From CAUPWF01 sp964369755 (lineage in GTDB: Bacteria; Bacillota; Clostridia; Lachnospirales; Lachnospiraceae), in NCBI GenBank assembly GCA_964369755.1, contig CAYJFY010000022.1:1-43572 (forward strand): a DNA stretch of 43,572 nt. Direction: 5' to 3'. Positions 1-7,552 of this stretch are shown one piece after another. The notes below the pieces were generated by a model. It was not told the DNA's origin, searched no databases, and saw only the letters and a list, made by a program, of their open reading frames with translations. Both the position numbers and the translations under genes were made by a program. Numbering within the stretch: the first letter of the stretch is position 1; every line of letters starts with the position of its first letter.

Positions 1-2
1 CG

Positions 3-500
3 CTAAATGATAATATGTTTAGGTTTTGGTATCGCTTTGTGCCTGCAAATCAGTCAATTATATCTCGTGGTGCGTGGGATCTTGCCTATAAGCGAATAGA
101 GCCGTTTCTGTCTGACTATATGGGTGCTGTTTTTGAAGATATTTGCAAACAATATCTCTGGGACGAATTGCTCTGCGGAACTTCTCCAATAGAGTTTTCC
201 GACCTCGGTCGTTGGTGGGGAAACAATCCTAAAACAAAATCGCAGGAAGAAATTGATATCATAGGCTTTGATGAGGGTGCGGGGATTCTCTTTGCAGAGT
301 GTAAGTGGACGAATGAAAAAGCAGATTTATCGGTACTACAAACGTTGATAAACCGCAGTGAGCTTTTTAAATACAAGGAAAAACATTATTATTTGTTTGC
401 AAAAACTGGATTTACAAAAGGTTGTGTGGAGTTTGCGAGTGAATATGGTGATGTAAGTTTAGTAAGCTTTGATGATATGATGAAAAAATTCAGAAAGTGA
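3..500 (+). CDS. AAA-family ATPase, C-terminal DUF234 part (5' end outside window)
   Basis: This is the C-terminal end of a P-loop ATPase of the type that ends in a DUF234 domain. The reading frame is open back to the window edge, so the in-frame ATG at 15 is internal. The residues just before and after it, LNDNMFRFWYRFV, form the conserved entry to DUF234. Further on are the acidic-lysine pair EEIDIIGFDE and FAECKWTN, which resemble the D-(E/D)xK core of PD-(D/E)XK nucleases often noted in this domain. The P-loop half is missing. A 14-bp hairpin follows the stop. Family members are orphan ATPases of unclear function in archaea and anaerobic bacteria. I infer the family from these motifs and cannot say what this protein acts on. 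Confidence 0.75.
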   Translation, partial: LNDNMFRFWYRFVPANQSIISRGAWDLAYKRIEPFLSDYMGAVFEDICKQYLWDELLCGTSPIEFSDLGRWWGNNPKTKSQEEIDIIGFDEGAGILFAECKWTNEKADLSVLQTLINRSELFKYKEKHYYLFAKTGFTKGCVEFASEYGDVSLVSFDDMMKKFRK

Positions 501-511
501 GAAATATTGAG

Positions 512-543
512 AATGTTAGTGAACCAAGGGGTTCACTAACATT
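512..543. terminator. Bidirectional hairpin between the DUF234 gene and uxaC
   Basis: A perfect 14-bp stem (512-525 with 530-543) closes on a 4-nt loop. It sits between two convergent genes, 12 bp after one stop and 15 bp before the other. There is no long T-run, so termination strength is uncertain. Confidence 0.6.
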
Positions 544-558
544 AGCGTTAAATTGACA

Positions 559-1965
559 TTATACAGAGAAATTAAAGTAACGAAGGGCATTGTTGTAGGA
601 TATGCCCTTTATGATTTTCTCTAAAACAGCATAATCTGCTGGATACTCGCCGTTTTCCACCCAAGAGCCGATTAGGTCACATAGGATACGACGGAAGTAA
701 TCATGTCTTGTATAAGATAAAAAGCTTCGAGAGTCGGTGAGCATTCCGATAAAGTTTCCAAGTAGGCCTAAGTTGGCTAGTGATGTCATCTGGTCTATCA
801 TTCCAGACTTGTGGTCATTAAACCACCAGGCACTTCCCTGTTGAATCTTGCTGATGGCAGTGGAGTCTTGGAAGCATCCGATGATGGTGCCGATGGACGC
901 GTTATCATATGGATTCAAAGAATATAGGATGGTCTTTGGCAATTGGTCGCTTGCATTTAGGTTGTTTAGGAAATCTGCCATTTGAGCAGATGGGGCAAAA
1001 TTATTGATGCAGTCAAAGCCTGTATCAGGACCCAATTGCTGATAGCGGAAGGTGTTGTTGTCACGTTTGCAGCCATAATGCAGTTGCATGACCCAGTTAC
1101 GTTTGTGGTATTCTTTGCCAACAGCGGTCATAAAGGCAGTCTTAAATTTTAATTCTTCTTCACGTTGGATGGGGTCTCCGTTCATACGCTTTCTGAAAAT
1201 CTCTTCGATTTCTTCCGTGCTTGTAGGCACGAACATCACATATTCAAGGGCATGATCAGATACGCTACAACCTACAGATGCGAAGAAGTCCATGCGGTTA
1301 CGCAATGCATTCAATAGGGTTGCATAAGAAGTGATTTCCACCTGACTGACTGCACTCAGTGCCTTGATGTAGTCTAGGTATTCTGGTTTTTCGATATTCA
1401 TTGCCTTGTCAGGTCTCCAAGTAGGGAGGACTTGCACGTCAAAGCTTTCATCCTCTGCAATCTTGGTGTGCCATTCTAGGGAATCAATGGGATCATCGGT
1501 AGTGCAGATGAGGGTTACATTGGAACGCTTGATTAAGCTACGAACCGTTGAGTCATCTTCTTGCAACTTCGTATTGCACAAGTTCCATACTTCGTCGGCA
1601 GTCTCAGCACTTAGGTATCCCTCATATCCAAAATATTCCTTTAATTCCAGATGACTCCAGTGGTAGAGAGGGTTTCCGATTGCTAACTGAAGAGTTTCCG
1701 CCCATTTGACAAATTTTTCATAGTCACTGGCATCGCCAGTGATGTATTTCTCGTCTACACCATTGGAGCGCATTTGACGCCATTTGTAGTGGTCGCCACC
1801 GAGCCACACTTGTGTGATGTTCTCGAATTTTCTGTCTTCGTAGATTTCACGCGGATTGATATGGCAATGATAGTCCAATACTGGCATGGTATCTGCATAT
1901 TCGTGATATAGTTTTTGTGCAGTTGGCGTTGATAGTAAAAATTGATGATCCAAGAAATTTTTCAT
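559..1965 (-). CDS. uxaC: Glucuronate (uronate) isomerase
   Basis: UxaC converts D-glucuronate to D-fructuronate and D-galacturonate to D-tagaturonate, the first cytosolic step of hexuronate breakdown. The 468-residue protein has the usual family length. It starts MKNFLDHQFLLSTPTAQKLY, followed by the metal-site motif DYHCHINPREI of the amidohydrolase-like TIM barrel, and later WWFNDHKSGM and TDSRSFLSYTRHDYFRRILC near the C-terminus. All of these are hallmarks of UxaC. A GGAGG site lies 8 bp before the ATG. It is divergent from uxaA-uxaB, and a 14-bp LacI/cre-like operator lies 28 bp upstream of its start. The divergent partners supply the next two steps of the galacturonate branch, which fits the assignment. 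The family call is secure. Confidence 0.97.
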   Translation of the reverse strand: MKNFLDHQFLLSTPTAQKLYHEYADTMPVLDYHCHINPREIYEDRKFENITQVWLGGDHYKWRQMRSNGVDEKYITGDASDYEKFVKWAETLQLAIGNPLYHWSHLELKEYFGYEGYLSAETADEVWNLCNTKLQEDDSTVRSLIKRSNVTLICTTDDPIDSLEWHTKIAEDESFDVQVLPTWRPDKAMNIEKPEYLDYIKALSAVSQVEITSYATLLNALRNRMDFFASVGCSVSDHALEYVMFVPTSTEEIEEIFRKRMNGDPIQREEELKFKTAFMTAVGKEYHKRNWVMQLHYGCKRDNNTFRYQQLGPDTGFDCINNFAPSAQMADFLNNLNASDQLPKTILYSLNPYDNASIGTIIGCFQDSTAISKIQQGSAWWFNDHKSGMIDQMTSLANLGLLGNFIGMLTDSRSFLSYTRHDYFRRILCDLIGSWVENGEYPADYAVLEKIIKGISYNNALRYFNFSV

Positions 1966-1992
1966 CTGATTTATCCTCCATGAAATTAGTTT

Positions 1993-2006
1993 TGTAAGTG
2001 CTTACA
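1993..2006 (-). promoter_or_regulatory. LacI/cre-like operator of uxaC
   Basis: Read on the minus strand, towards uxaC, the site is TGTAAGCACTTACA. It is the exact 14-base match of the site that faces uxaA. It differs by one base from the CcpA cre consensus (TGWNANCGNTNWCA), in the central CG. Its place 28 bp before the uxaC start suits repression. The regulator could be CcpA or a local LacI-family hexuronate repressor; no such gene lies in the window. Confidence 0.7.
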
Positions 2007-2094
2007 TTTTTTATTATCATTGCATATTTATTAAGAAAAATCAAGTGAATTTTATTTTTTTATTGATTAATTGAATGAAATGATGTAAGTTAAA

Positions 2095-2108
2095 TGTAAG
2101 CACTTACA
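2095..2108 (+). promoter_or_regulatory. LacI/cre-like operator of uxaAB
   Basis: The plus strand reads TGTAAGCACTTACA, identical to the uxaC-facing site. An extra half site, TGTAAG at 2084-2089, lies 11 bp (one helical turn) upstream. The two full sites are 102 bp apart, close to ten helical turns, so a repressor bound to both could loop the DNA. The site lies 104 bp before the uxaA start. Confidence 0.7.
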
Positions 2109-2212
2109 TTTTTAAGGTGAAGAATGTGTTTTGTTGTAAATATTTATAGAGAGTTTGTACAGAGTGATTAGATTGAAGGAAACAGAAGATGAAGAAAACG
2201 AGGAGGTAGTAG

Positions 2213-3694
2213 ATGCAAAAATACATTAAAATACATGGGAATGATAATGTGGCTGTAGCATTGGAGTCGCTACAAGCAGGAATGCAGGTGAGTGAGTTGG
2301 GTATCGATCTAGTGCTGAGAGAAGATATTCCACAGGGTCATAAATTTGCACTTCACAACATAGAAGAGGGAGAATCAGTTATCAAGTATGCATACCCGAT
2401 TGGTGTTGCAAAAGCTTTGATTCAAGCTGGGGATTGGGTGCATACCCACAATGTGAAGACAGGACTTGGTGATTTGCTTGATTATACGTTTGAGAAAGTA
2501 GAGTGTGAAGAACAAGTCAGTGAGAAGCGATACTTTCAAGGGTATCGGAGAGCAGATGGAAGAGTTGGGATCCGTAATGAAATCTGGATTGTGCCAACGG
2601 TTGGTTGTGTGAATAATGTAGCGACTTCTATTGCCACGAAGGCGCAGAAACTTATCAAGGGAGGTGTGGACGAAGTGGTTGCATTTCCACATCCTTATGG
2701 ATGCTCTCAGATGGGGGGAGATCAAGATAATACCAGAACCATCTTGGCAGATTTGGTCAATCATCCCAATGCGGGTGGAGTGTTGGTGTTAGGATTAGGA
2801 TGTGAGAATAGCAATATTGCTGAACTGAAGAAGTTTATCGGTGCTTATGATGAGAAGAGAGTCAAGTTCTTGGTTGCACAAGATTGTGAAGACGAGGTAG
2901 CGGAGTCTTTGGCTTTGGTTGAAGAATTGGTAGCGTATGCGGGAACAGCTAGCAGGGAAGAGATTAGTTGTGAAGAATTGATCATCGGTATGAAGTGTGG
3001 AGGGTCAGATGGATTATCTGGGATTACAGCGAATCCTACGGTGGGGGCATTCTCAGATATGCTCATTTCTAAGGGGGGAACCACGATTCTGACAGAGGTG
3101 CCAGAAATGTTTGGTGCAGAGACGATTCTGATGAATCGCTGTGGGACGACGGAATTATTCGAGAAAACAGTAAAGTTAATCAATGATTTCAAGGAGTATT
3201 TCACAAGTCATAATCAAACCATTTATGAGAATCCATCCCCAGGAAATAAGGAGGGTGGAATCACAACATTAGAAGATAAGTCTCTAGGATGCACCCAAAA
3301 ATCTGGAGCGGCAGAAGTGAAAGGAGTACTTGCTTATGGAGAACCAGTAGCGGTGAAAGGGTTGAACTTGTTGAGTTCCCCAGGAAACGATTTGGTTGCA
3401 GCAACAGCATTAGCAGCTTCAGGCGCACATATCGTGTTATTTACCACAGGACGTGGAACGCCATTTGCATGTCCGGTACCGACCGTGAAGATTTCTACGA
3501 ATACTAGTTTGAATGATAGGAAAAATAACTGGATTGACTTTAACTGTGGAACTATGGTGGAAGGTGAGAGTCTAGAGTCTCTTGCGGAGAAGTTGTTCGA
3601 GTATGTGGTGGAGGTTGCTTCAGGTAAGAAAGTAAAGGCAGAAGAGCAAGGATATCATGATATGGCAATCTTTAAGCAAGGGGTAACGCTTTAG
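2213..3694 (+). CDS. uxaA: Altronate dehydratase
   Basis: UxaA dehydrates D-altronate to 2-keto-3-deoxygluconate, step three of galacturonate catabolism. The 493-residue protein has an N-terminal SAF-like domain (about residues 1-95, with the HKFAL motif) and then the catalytic half. That half begins YFQGYRRADGRVGIRNEIWI and continues with VPTVGCVNN, FPHPYGCSQMG and MKCGGSDGLSGITANP. These are signature blocks of the altronate/galactarate dehydratase family, including conserved cysteines thought to bind iron. The late block FTTGRGTPFACPVPTVKIST is also typical. The start is supported by GAGGAGG about 8 bp upstream. uxaB follows after 30 bp in the same operon. The family also contains galactarate dehydratase, but the UxaB and UxaC neighbours point to altronate. 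Confidence 0.95.
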   Translation: MQKYIKIHGNDNVAVALESLQAGMQVSELGIDLVLREDIPQGHKFALHNIEEGESVIKYAYPIGVAKALIQAGDWVHTHNVKTGLGDLLDYTFEKVECEEQVSEKRYFQGYRRADGRVGIRNEIWIVPTVGCVNNVATSIATKAQKLIKGGVDEVVAFPHPYGCSQMGGDQDNTRTILADLVNHPNAGGVLVLGLGCENSNIAELKKFIGAYDEKRVKFLVAQDCEDEVAESLALVEELVAYAGTASREEISCEELIIGMKCGGSDGLSGITANPTVGAFSDMLISKGGTTILTEVPEMFGAETILMNRCGTTELFEKTVKLINDFKEYFTSHNQTIYENPSPGNKEGGITTLEDKSLGCTQKSGAAEVKGVLAYGEPVAVKGLNLLSSPGNDLVAATALAASGAHIVLFTTGRGTPFACPVPTVKISTNTSLNDRKNNWIDFNCGTMVEGESLESLAEKLFEYVVEVASGKKVKAEEQGYHDMAIFKQGVTL

Positions 3695-3730
3695 ATACTT
3701 ATATGTATAGTAAGAAAAAGGAGAATGACG

Positions 3731-5206
3731 ATGAAGAAATTAAGTTATCAAACATTGAAAGAACAAGGATATGAAGGATATTTGTTGGAGGATGCACCTG
3801 AGAGGGTGTTGCAGTTTGGCGAGGGAAATTTTTTGCGTGCATTTGTAGATTATTTTATTGATGTGATGAATGAGAAGGTGGGATTCAATTCCAAGGTGGT
3901 TTTATGCCAACCGATTGCCCAGGGGTTGACGGAGATGATTAACGCGCAAGAAGGACTGTACACCTTGTTTCTTCGTGGGTTTGAGGATGGAAAGAAGGTG
4001 AATCATAAGAGAGTGATTTCTTGTGTGAGTCGCTGCATCAATCCTTATGAGAATTATGAGATGTTGTTGGAGTGTGCGATGAATCCAGAGCTTCGATATA
4101 TCGCATGTAATACGACAGAGGCTGGAATTGTCTATGATTCAAGTTGTGAGTTTGGAGATGAACCAGCTAGCAGTTATCCTGGGAAGTTGACCCAATTTAT
4201 GTATCGACGTTTTCAAGAGTATGGAGCACAAGAGGGAAAAGGATTTGTCATCCTTTCTTGCGAGTTGATCGATGACAATGGAAAAGAATTAGAGAAATGT
4301 GTGAAGCAATATGCCAAGCAGTGGGAATTGGGAGCAGAATTTATTTCGTGGTTGGAGGAAGAAAATATCTTCTGTTCCACCCTTGTGGACCGAATTGTCA
4401 CGGGATATCCAAGGAATGAGGCAGAGTCTATCTGTGAGGAATTGGGATATCAGGACAATTTGATTAACACGGGAGAGGTATTTGGGTTTTGGGTCATCGA
4501 AGGTCCAGAAAAATTAAAAGAAGAGCTTCCATTTGAAGAGGCAGGACTTCCAGTGATTATTACAGATAATCATAAGCCGTATAAGCAACGCAAGGTTCGC
4601 ATCTTGAACGGTGCCCATACTTCGTTTGTATTGGGGGCGTACTTAGCAGGGCAGAAAATTGTACGTGACTGCATGGATGATGAAGGGATTAATGGATTTA
4701 TGAATCGAACAATCTACGAGGAGATTATTCCGACATTGGATTTACCAATTGAAGAGCTGGAAGAGTTTGCAGCTTCTGTGACAGAGCGTTTCAAGAATCC
4801 ATTTATTGACCATGAATTATTGGCGATTTCTCTTAATTCTACTTCTAAGTGGAGGGCAAGAGTGATGCCGTCGCTGAAAGAATATGTGAAGAGGAAGGGT
4901 GAACTGCCAAGATACATCACGGCATCCTTTGCCATGTATATCGCATTTTTCAATGGTCATACATTGACCGATGAGGGGCTTGTTGGAACCTGTAATGGGG
5001 AAGATTATTTAATCAAGGATGATAAAGAGGTGCTCGAATTCTACTGCGCACACAAAGATGATGATGTAAAGGAACTTGTACATCATGTAGTGACTAATGT
5101 GGAGTTTTGGGGAGAAGATTTGAGTCAAATAGAGGGATTTGAAGAGAAGGTGGTGGAAATCCTTATAGATATTAGGGAAAATGGAGCTACTTCTTGCATG
5201 TTTTGA
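3731..5206 (+). CDS. uxaB: Tagaturonate reductase (altronate oxidoreductase)
   Basis: UxaB reduces D-tagaturonate to D-altronate with NADH and so supplies the substrate of UxaA. The protein (491 residues from this start) belongs to the long-chain mannitol dehydrogenase family. It has an N-terminal Rossmann half with RVLQFGEGNFLRAFVDYFID and a C-terminal catalytic half with ITDNHKPYKQRKVRILNGAH, which holds the family lysine and the N-G-x-H motif. I place the start at the second ATG (3731) because the GGAG site at 3720-3723 is about 7 bp away, whereas the ATG at 3725 is too close to it. It lies 36 bp after uxaA and is followed by a strong hairpin. The gene is intact and the call is firm. Confidence 0.95.
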   Translation: MKKLSYQTLKEQGYEGYLLEDAPERVLQFGEGNFLRAFVDYFIDVMNEKVGFNSKVVLCQPIAQGLTEMINAQEGLYTLFLRGFEDGKKVNHKRVISCVSRCINPYENYEMLLECAMNPELRYIACNTTEAGIVYDSSCEFGDEPASSYPGKLTQFMYRRFQEYGAQEGKGFVILSCELIDDNGKELEKCVKQYAKQWELGAEFISWLEEENIFCSTLVDRIVTGYPRNEAESICEELGYQDNLINTGEVFGFWVIEGPEKLKEELPFEEAGLPVIITDNHKPYKQRKVRILNGAHTSFVLGAYLAGQKIVRDCMDDEGINGFMNRTIYEEIIPTLDLPIEELEEFAASVTERFKNPFIDHELLAISLNSTSKWRARVMPSLKEYVKRKGELPRYITASFAMYIAFFNGHTLTDEGLVGTCNGEDYLIKDDKEVLEFYCAHKDDDVKELVHHVVTNVEFWGEDLSQIEGFEEKVVEILIDIRENGATSCMF

Positions 5207-5212
5207 GGAGAC

Positions 5213-5259
5213 ACAAAGGTCATGATTTTCCATGCAAGCATGAAATCATGACCTTTTGT
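5213..5259. terminator. Bidirectional terminator between uxaB and nox
   Basis: The stem pairs 5215-5228 with 5243-5256 (14 bp), and an inner ATGCAAGCAT palindrome sits in the loop. The 5' arm is rich in A and the 3' arm ends in TTTT, so it can work in both directions between the convergent genes. Its shape and several words (AAAGGTCAT, ATGC-AGCAT) recur in the hairpin at 7051-7092. Confidence 0.8.
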
Positions 5260-5268
5260 CCCTTGGTA

Positions 5269-6603
5269 TCACTTCGCTGTTATAGCAGCCATGGTAATAT
5301 AATTATATGGCTTGTTAAAATGCGGAAGGAAGAAGATATCTAAAAGTTTTAATTTATCAATTGTGACACCTTCTTGGATTGCTAATGAGAACATATGAAT
5401 TCCCATGGATAAATCATATTCTGAAGCCATCTGTGCACCCAGAACTCGACGTGTTTTTTTGTCATAGACGATACGAATGGTTACCTCAGCGTTTTTGTGT
5501 GAAAACTCTGGTTTCTGATTATCAGTAAAGTCGGTATATTCTACATCAAGTCCTAATTTCTTTGCTTTGCAAACAGTAATTCCAGTGGATACCATGTTAT
5601 ATCCGTAGATGCTGATTCCGTTTGAGCCTTGTACGCCGATTGATGAGACATTTGCCCCACACACATTATGTGCGGCTACGATTCCAGAGCGAACAGCATT
5701 TGTCGCAAGTGCAATATAATTCGTGTCCTCGATAGAATTATCATAAACAGTTGCGCAATCGCCAATGGCATATACATCTTTTTCACTAGTCTGCTGATTT
5801 AGATCAACTTTATAAGAGTTGTTTTCAAAAAGCGCAAGACGATCTCTTCCAAGTTCTGTATTCGGTTTAAAGCCAACGGCTAGGACAACCATATCTGCTT
5901 TGATTTCCTTTTTATCAGTTATAATCTTTTCCACTTTGCCAGTGCCCTGTATTTCTAAAACTTTTTGCCCAAATTCTGTATTGATTCCATGAGACTCAAG
6001 TGTGGCACGCATCTTATCCGTGAATTGTTCATCATAGTATGCAGTTAAACAACTATCTGCGATATCGATTAGTGTAGTTTTTTTCCCGCAACGCTCAAAG
6101 GCTTCTGCTAATTCTACTCCAATATAACCAGCACCCACTACTGTTACATCTTGAATTTCAGGATTGGTATCCAGTTTCTTAATTACTTCTTCGGCATGTT
6201 GGAATAGTTTCACATATTGCACATTATTTAAATCGGCACCAGGGATGTTAGGTTCAATCGGCCAAGATCCGGTTGCAAGGATTAACTTGTCATAATGTTC
6301 CTCATACTTTTCACCATCTTTACTAGTGGCGTATACAATTTTTTTGTCAAAGTCAATGTCCTCAACTGGAGTTTCCATATAAATTTTTGCGCCCTTAGAC
6401 TCCAACAGTTCCTTATTAGAATAAAATAAACCCTCTGGACCATCAATTTGCTTGCCAATCCATAATGCCATCCCACAACCTAAGAAACTAATATTACTGT
6501 TCGAATCAAATACAGTGACTTCATTGCCAGAGTAGTTATCAAGGATTGTGTTTATACAGGAAGTTCCTGCATGGTTTGCTCCTACAAGTACAATTTTGCT
6601 CAT
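5269..6603 (-). CDS. FAD-dependent NADH oxidase (Nox/CoA-disulfide reductase family)
   Basis: This is a 444-residue flavoprotein of the pyridine nucleotide-disulfide oxidoreductase class. The FAD fold opens at MSKIVLVGANHAGTSC. The single redox cysteine is C43 in SFLGCGMALWIG, the hallmark of the Nox branch. The NADH fold is at VVGAGYIGVELAEAFERCG, and the second FAD motif at DVYAIGDCATVYD. Known members reduce O2 to water (or peroxide) with NADH, protecting anaerobes from oxygen and regenerating NAD+. The size and the SFLxCGMALWIG block favour a water-forming oxidase, but CoA-disulfide or polysulfide reductases look alike. It is monocistronic, with an AGGAGG site before its ATG and a terminator just past its stop. 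Confidence 0.88.
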   Translation of the reverse strand: MSKIVLVGANHAGTSCINTILDNYSGNEVTVFDSNSNISFLGCGMALWIGKQIDGPEGLFYSNKELLESKGAKIYMETPVEDIDFDKKIVYATSKDGEKYEEHYDKLILATGSWPIEPNIPGADLNNVQYVKLFQHAEEVIKKLDTNPEIQDVTVVGAGYIGVELAEAFERCGKKTTLIDIADSCLTAYYDEQFTDKMRATLESHGINTEFGQKVLEIQGTGKVEKIITDKKEIKADMVVLAVGFKPNTELGRDRLALFENNSYKVDLNQQTSEKDVYAIGDCATVYDNSIEDTNYIALATNAVRSGIVAAHNVCGANVSSIGVQGSNGISIYGYNMVSTGITVCKAKKLGLDVEYTDFTDNQKPEFSHKNAEVTIRIVYDKKTRRVLGAQMASEYDLSMGIHMFSLAIQEGVTIDKLKLLDIFFLPHFNKPYNYITMAAITAK

Positions 6604-6647
6604 AATTTCCTCCTCGTTTTCTTAAATTTAAATCATTCGTTCATTAC

Positions 6648-6676
6648 TTGATTTTGATTACATAATATGGTACTAT
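6648..6676 (+). promoter_or_regulatory. Promoter for a small RNA convergent with the toxin peptide gene
   Basis: TTGATT (6648-6653), a 17-bp spacer and TACTAT (6671-6676) form a good sigma-A promoter. A TG one base before the -10 box makes it an extended -10. No open reading frame follows before the terminator at 6727-6770, so it probably drives an untranslated RNA starting near 6683. Confidence 0.6.
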
Positions 6677-6682
6677 ATGTTT

Positions 6683-6770
6683 GAAAAAGGTGCTACTGTT
6701 AGCAGTTAGCCCTCAGTTTTTTAGCTAAAAAATAATCGCGAAAGTTTGGGGCTTTAGGCGATTATTTTTT
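6683..6770 (+). ncRNA. Predicted small RNA, candidate antitoxin of the holin-like toxin
   Basis: This is a predicted transcript of about 90 nt running from an extended -10 promoter to a factor-independent terminator. It holds no credible reading frame. It converges on the toxin peptide gene and shares the terminator with it, the layout of Fst/TxpA type I toxin-antitoxin loci. Unlike those, the long complementarity is limited to the terminator region. Instead it shares 11 identical bases (GTGCTACTGTT, 6690-6700) and a downstream GCCCTC with the toxin leader in the same transcript sense. Existence and role are inferences. Confidence 0.45.
6727..6770. terminator. Shared bidirectional terminator of the toxin and small RNA
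   Basis: A perfect 13-bp stem (6727-6739 with 6758-6770) has six A at one end and six T at the other. A small AAAG/CTTT pairing lies inside the loop. It can end transcripts from either side and overlaps the toxin stop codon (6762-6764). Confidence 0.8.
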
Positions 6771-6845
6771 GTCAATCTTTATAACAAGAGTCACAATTGC
6801 AACGATTAATATTAGTAGCTGAAATAAAGCCTCATATGTAACCAT
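6762..6845 (-). CDS. Putative holin-like toxin peptide (27 residues)
   Basis: The minus-strand frame from ATG at 6845 encodes a 27-residue peptide starting MVTYEALFQLLILIVAIVTL and ending in IDKK. It is one hydrophobic membrane segment between a short acidic N-terminus and a charged tail, the pattern of the putative holin-like toxin (Hol-Tox) peptides of Firmicutes. Translation is supported by an unusually strong site, AAAGGAGGGG (6850-6859), 4 bp before the ATG. The leader upstream folds into hairpins 6863-6876 and 6881-6900. The stop lies inside the shared terminator. Such peptides are thought to depolarise the membrane of their own cell when an RNA antitoxin is lacking. The peptide resemblance is good; activity and regulation are inferred. 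Confidence 0.75.
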   Translation of the reverse strand: MVTYEALFQLLILIVAIVTLVIKIDKK

Positions 6846-6925
6846 AGCACCCCTCCTTTCTCTGACTATTCAGTCAAATATGGAGGGCTTCATCCCTCCA
6901 TAAGAGGGCAAACCGCCAATACTAC

Positions 6926-6936
6926 AACAGTAGCAC
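6926..6936 (-). repeat. Inverted copy of GTGCTACTGTT in the toxin leader
   Basis: The minus strand reads GTGCTACTGTT, identical to 6690-6700 on the plus strand. Both copies are followed by GCCCTC within 10-20 nt. Thus the predicted small RNA and the toxin leader begin with related sequence, as if one arose from an inverted duplication of the other. Confidence 0.65.
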
Positions 6937-7050
6937 TAAACTAAGTCTAACATAATTTATAGTGAATTTGTATGATTGAAATCATTTTTTTGAATTTTGT
7001 ATATATTTACATAAATTCTTCAACCAATTCTTGATATGATACCAAGGTCA

Positions 7051-7092
7051 AAAGGTCATATGTTGTATGCTAGCATACAAAAATATGACTTT
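7051..7092. repeat. Hairpin with perfect 16-bp inner palindrome
   Basis: The outer stem pairs 7051-7061 with 7083-7092 (one bulge). Its loop holds the perfect palindrome TGTATGCTAGCATACA (7064-7079). It resembles the terminator at 5213-5259 in arm and loop words. There is no T-run after it, so it may be a dispersed repeat rather than a terminator. Confidence 0.6.
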
Positions 7093-7148
7093 GGGACTGA
7101 CAAAACATGAAGAAGTAGCCCAAATAGGGCGGATTCTGAATGTTTTTA

Positions 7149-7220
7149 GGATTGTGAGAGCACAAAGTGCGTAGCAATCCGTAGGTATGTAAGGGTCAAA
7201 ATAGCTTTTGCCCCTTACAT
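7149..7220. other. Two adjacent strong hairpins in gene-free DNA
   Basis: The first hairpin pairs GGATTG (7149-7154) with CAATCC (7175-7180) and has an inner GCAC/GTGC stem. The second pairs 7187-7201 with 7206-7220, 14 pairs and one mismatch around a TAGC loop. No reading frame covers them. They could be an RNA domain, an intergenic repeat or stacked terminators before the promoter at 7222. I do not recognise a riboswitch class. Confidence 0.5.
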
Positions 7221-7221
7221 C

Positions 7222-7250
7222 TTGATATTGTTTAAGCCAAGAGTTATACT
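7222..7250 (+). promoter_or_regulatory. Promoter of the decayed MNT/HEPN pair
   Basis: TTGATA (7222-7227), a 17-bp spacer and TATACT (7245-7250) make a near-consensus promoter. AGGAG follows at once (7251-7255), then an ATG at 7263 that reads only six codons. The promoter outlived the gene's intact 5' end. Confidence 0.65.
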
Positions 7251-7262
7251 AGGAGACAAGAG

Positions 7263-7521
7263 ATGAATGTGAATTTGCTATAGAAATTAGGTGACGCTAT
7301 TTGGTTCTCGGGCACGGGGAGATTATAATGATAGGAGCGATATTGATCTAGCTGTAAGTGGGGGAAAGGTAGCTCTGTTTGCACTTGAGGTTGATGAAAG
7401 TACTAGCACACTCTTACAGTATGATGTTGTAGATTTATCCTTGCCTTTGAATAAGGAATTGAAGGAATCCATTATGAGGGAGGGCATCGTAATATATGAA
7501 AAAGTACGTAGCAATGTTTGA
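7263..7521 (+). pseudogene. Nucleotidyltransferase (MNT/MntA-type antitoxin), 5'-damaged
   Basis: The readable frame starts at GTG 7291 and gives 76 residues containing TLFGSRARGDYNDRSDIDLAV, the GSxRxGD and SDxDL core of minimal nucleotidyltransferases. These pair with HEPN toxins as antitoxins that AMPylate the toxin. The usual 20-30 residues before the LFGSRARGD strand are missing. The natural start with its AGGAG site (ATG 7263) is in another frame and meets a stop after six codons, and a stop (7288-7290) lies directly before GTG 7291. No ribosome binding site serves that GTG. I infer a small deletion with frameshift near 7280. A shortened protein from GTG cannot be excluded. Confidence 0.7.
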
Positions 7522-7552
7522 GGCGCTAGAAGCGTATATGGAACGTAACTAG
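7496..7552 (+). pseudogene. Remnant of the HEPN toxin partner (18 codons)
   Basis: Overlapping the end of the nucleotidyltransferase by 26 bp is ATG 7496, encoding MKKYVAMFEALEAYMERN and then TAG. The position and the opening MKKY...F..L match how HEPN/HI0074-type partners begin just inside the antitoxin gene. The rest of the usual 120-140 residues is absent, and the next gene's ribosome binding site begins about 38 bp later. I read this as the 5' stub of a deleted toxin gene. It is short, so the assignment leans on its position. Confidence 0.5.

Noticed and set aside
7149..7220. Riboswitch or T-box leader
   Set aside because: No conserved riboswitch core or T-box motif is visible, and the gene downstream is a decayed toxin-antitoxin pair, an unlikely target.
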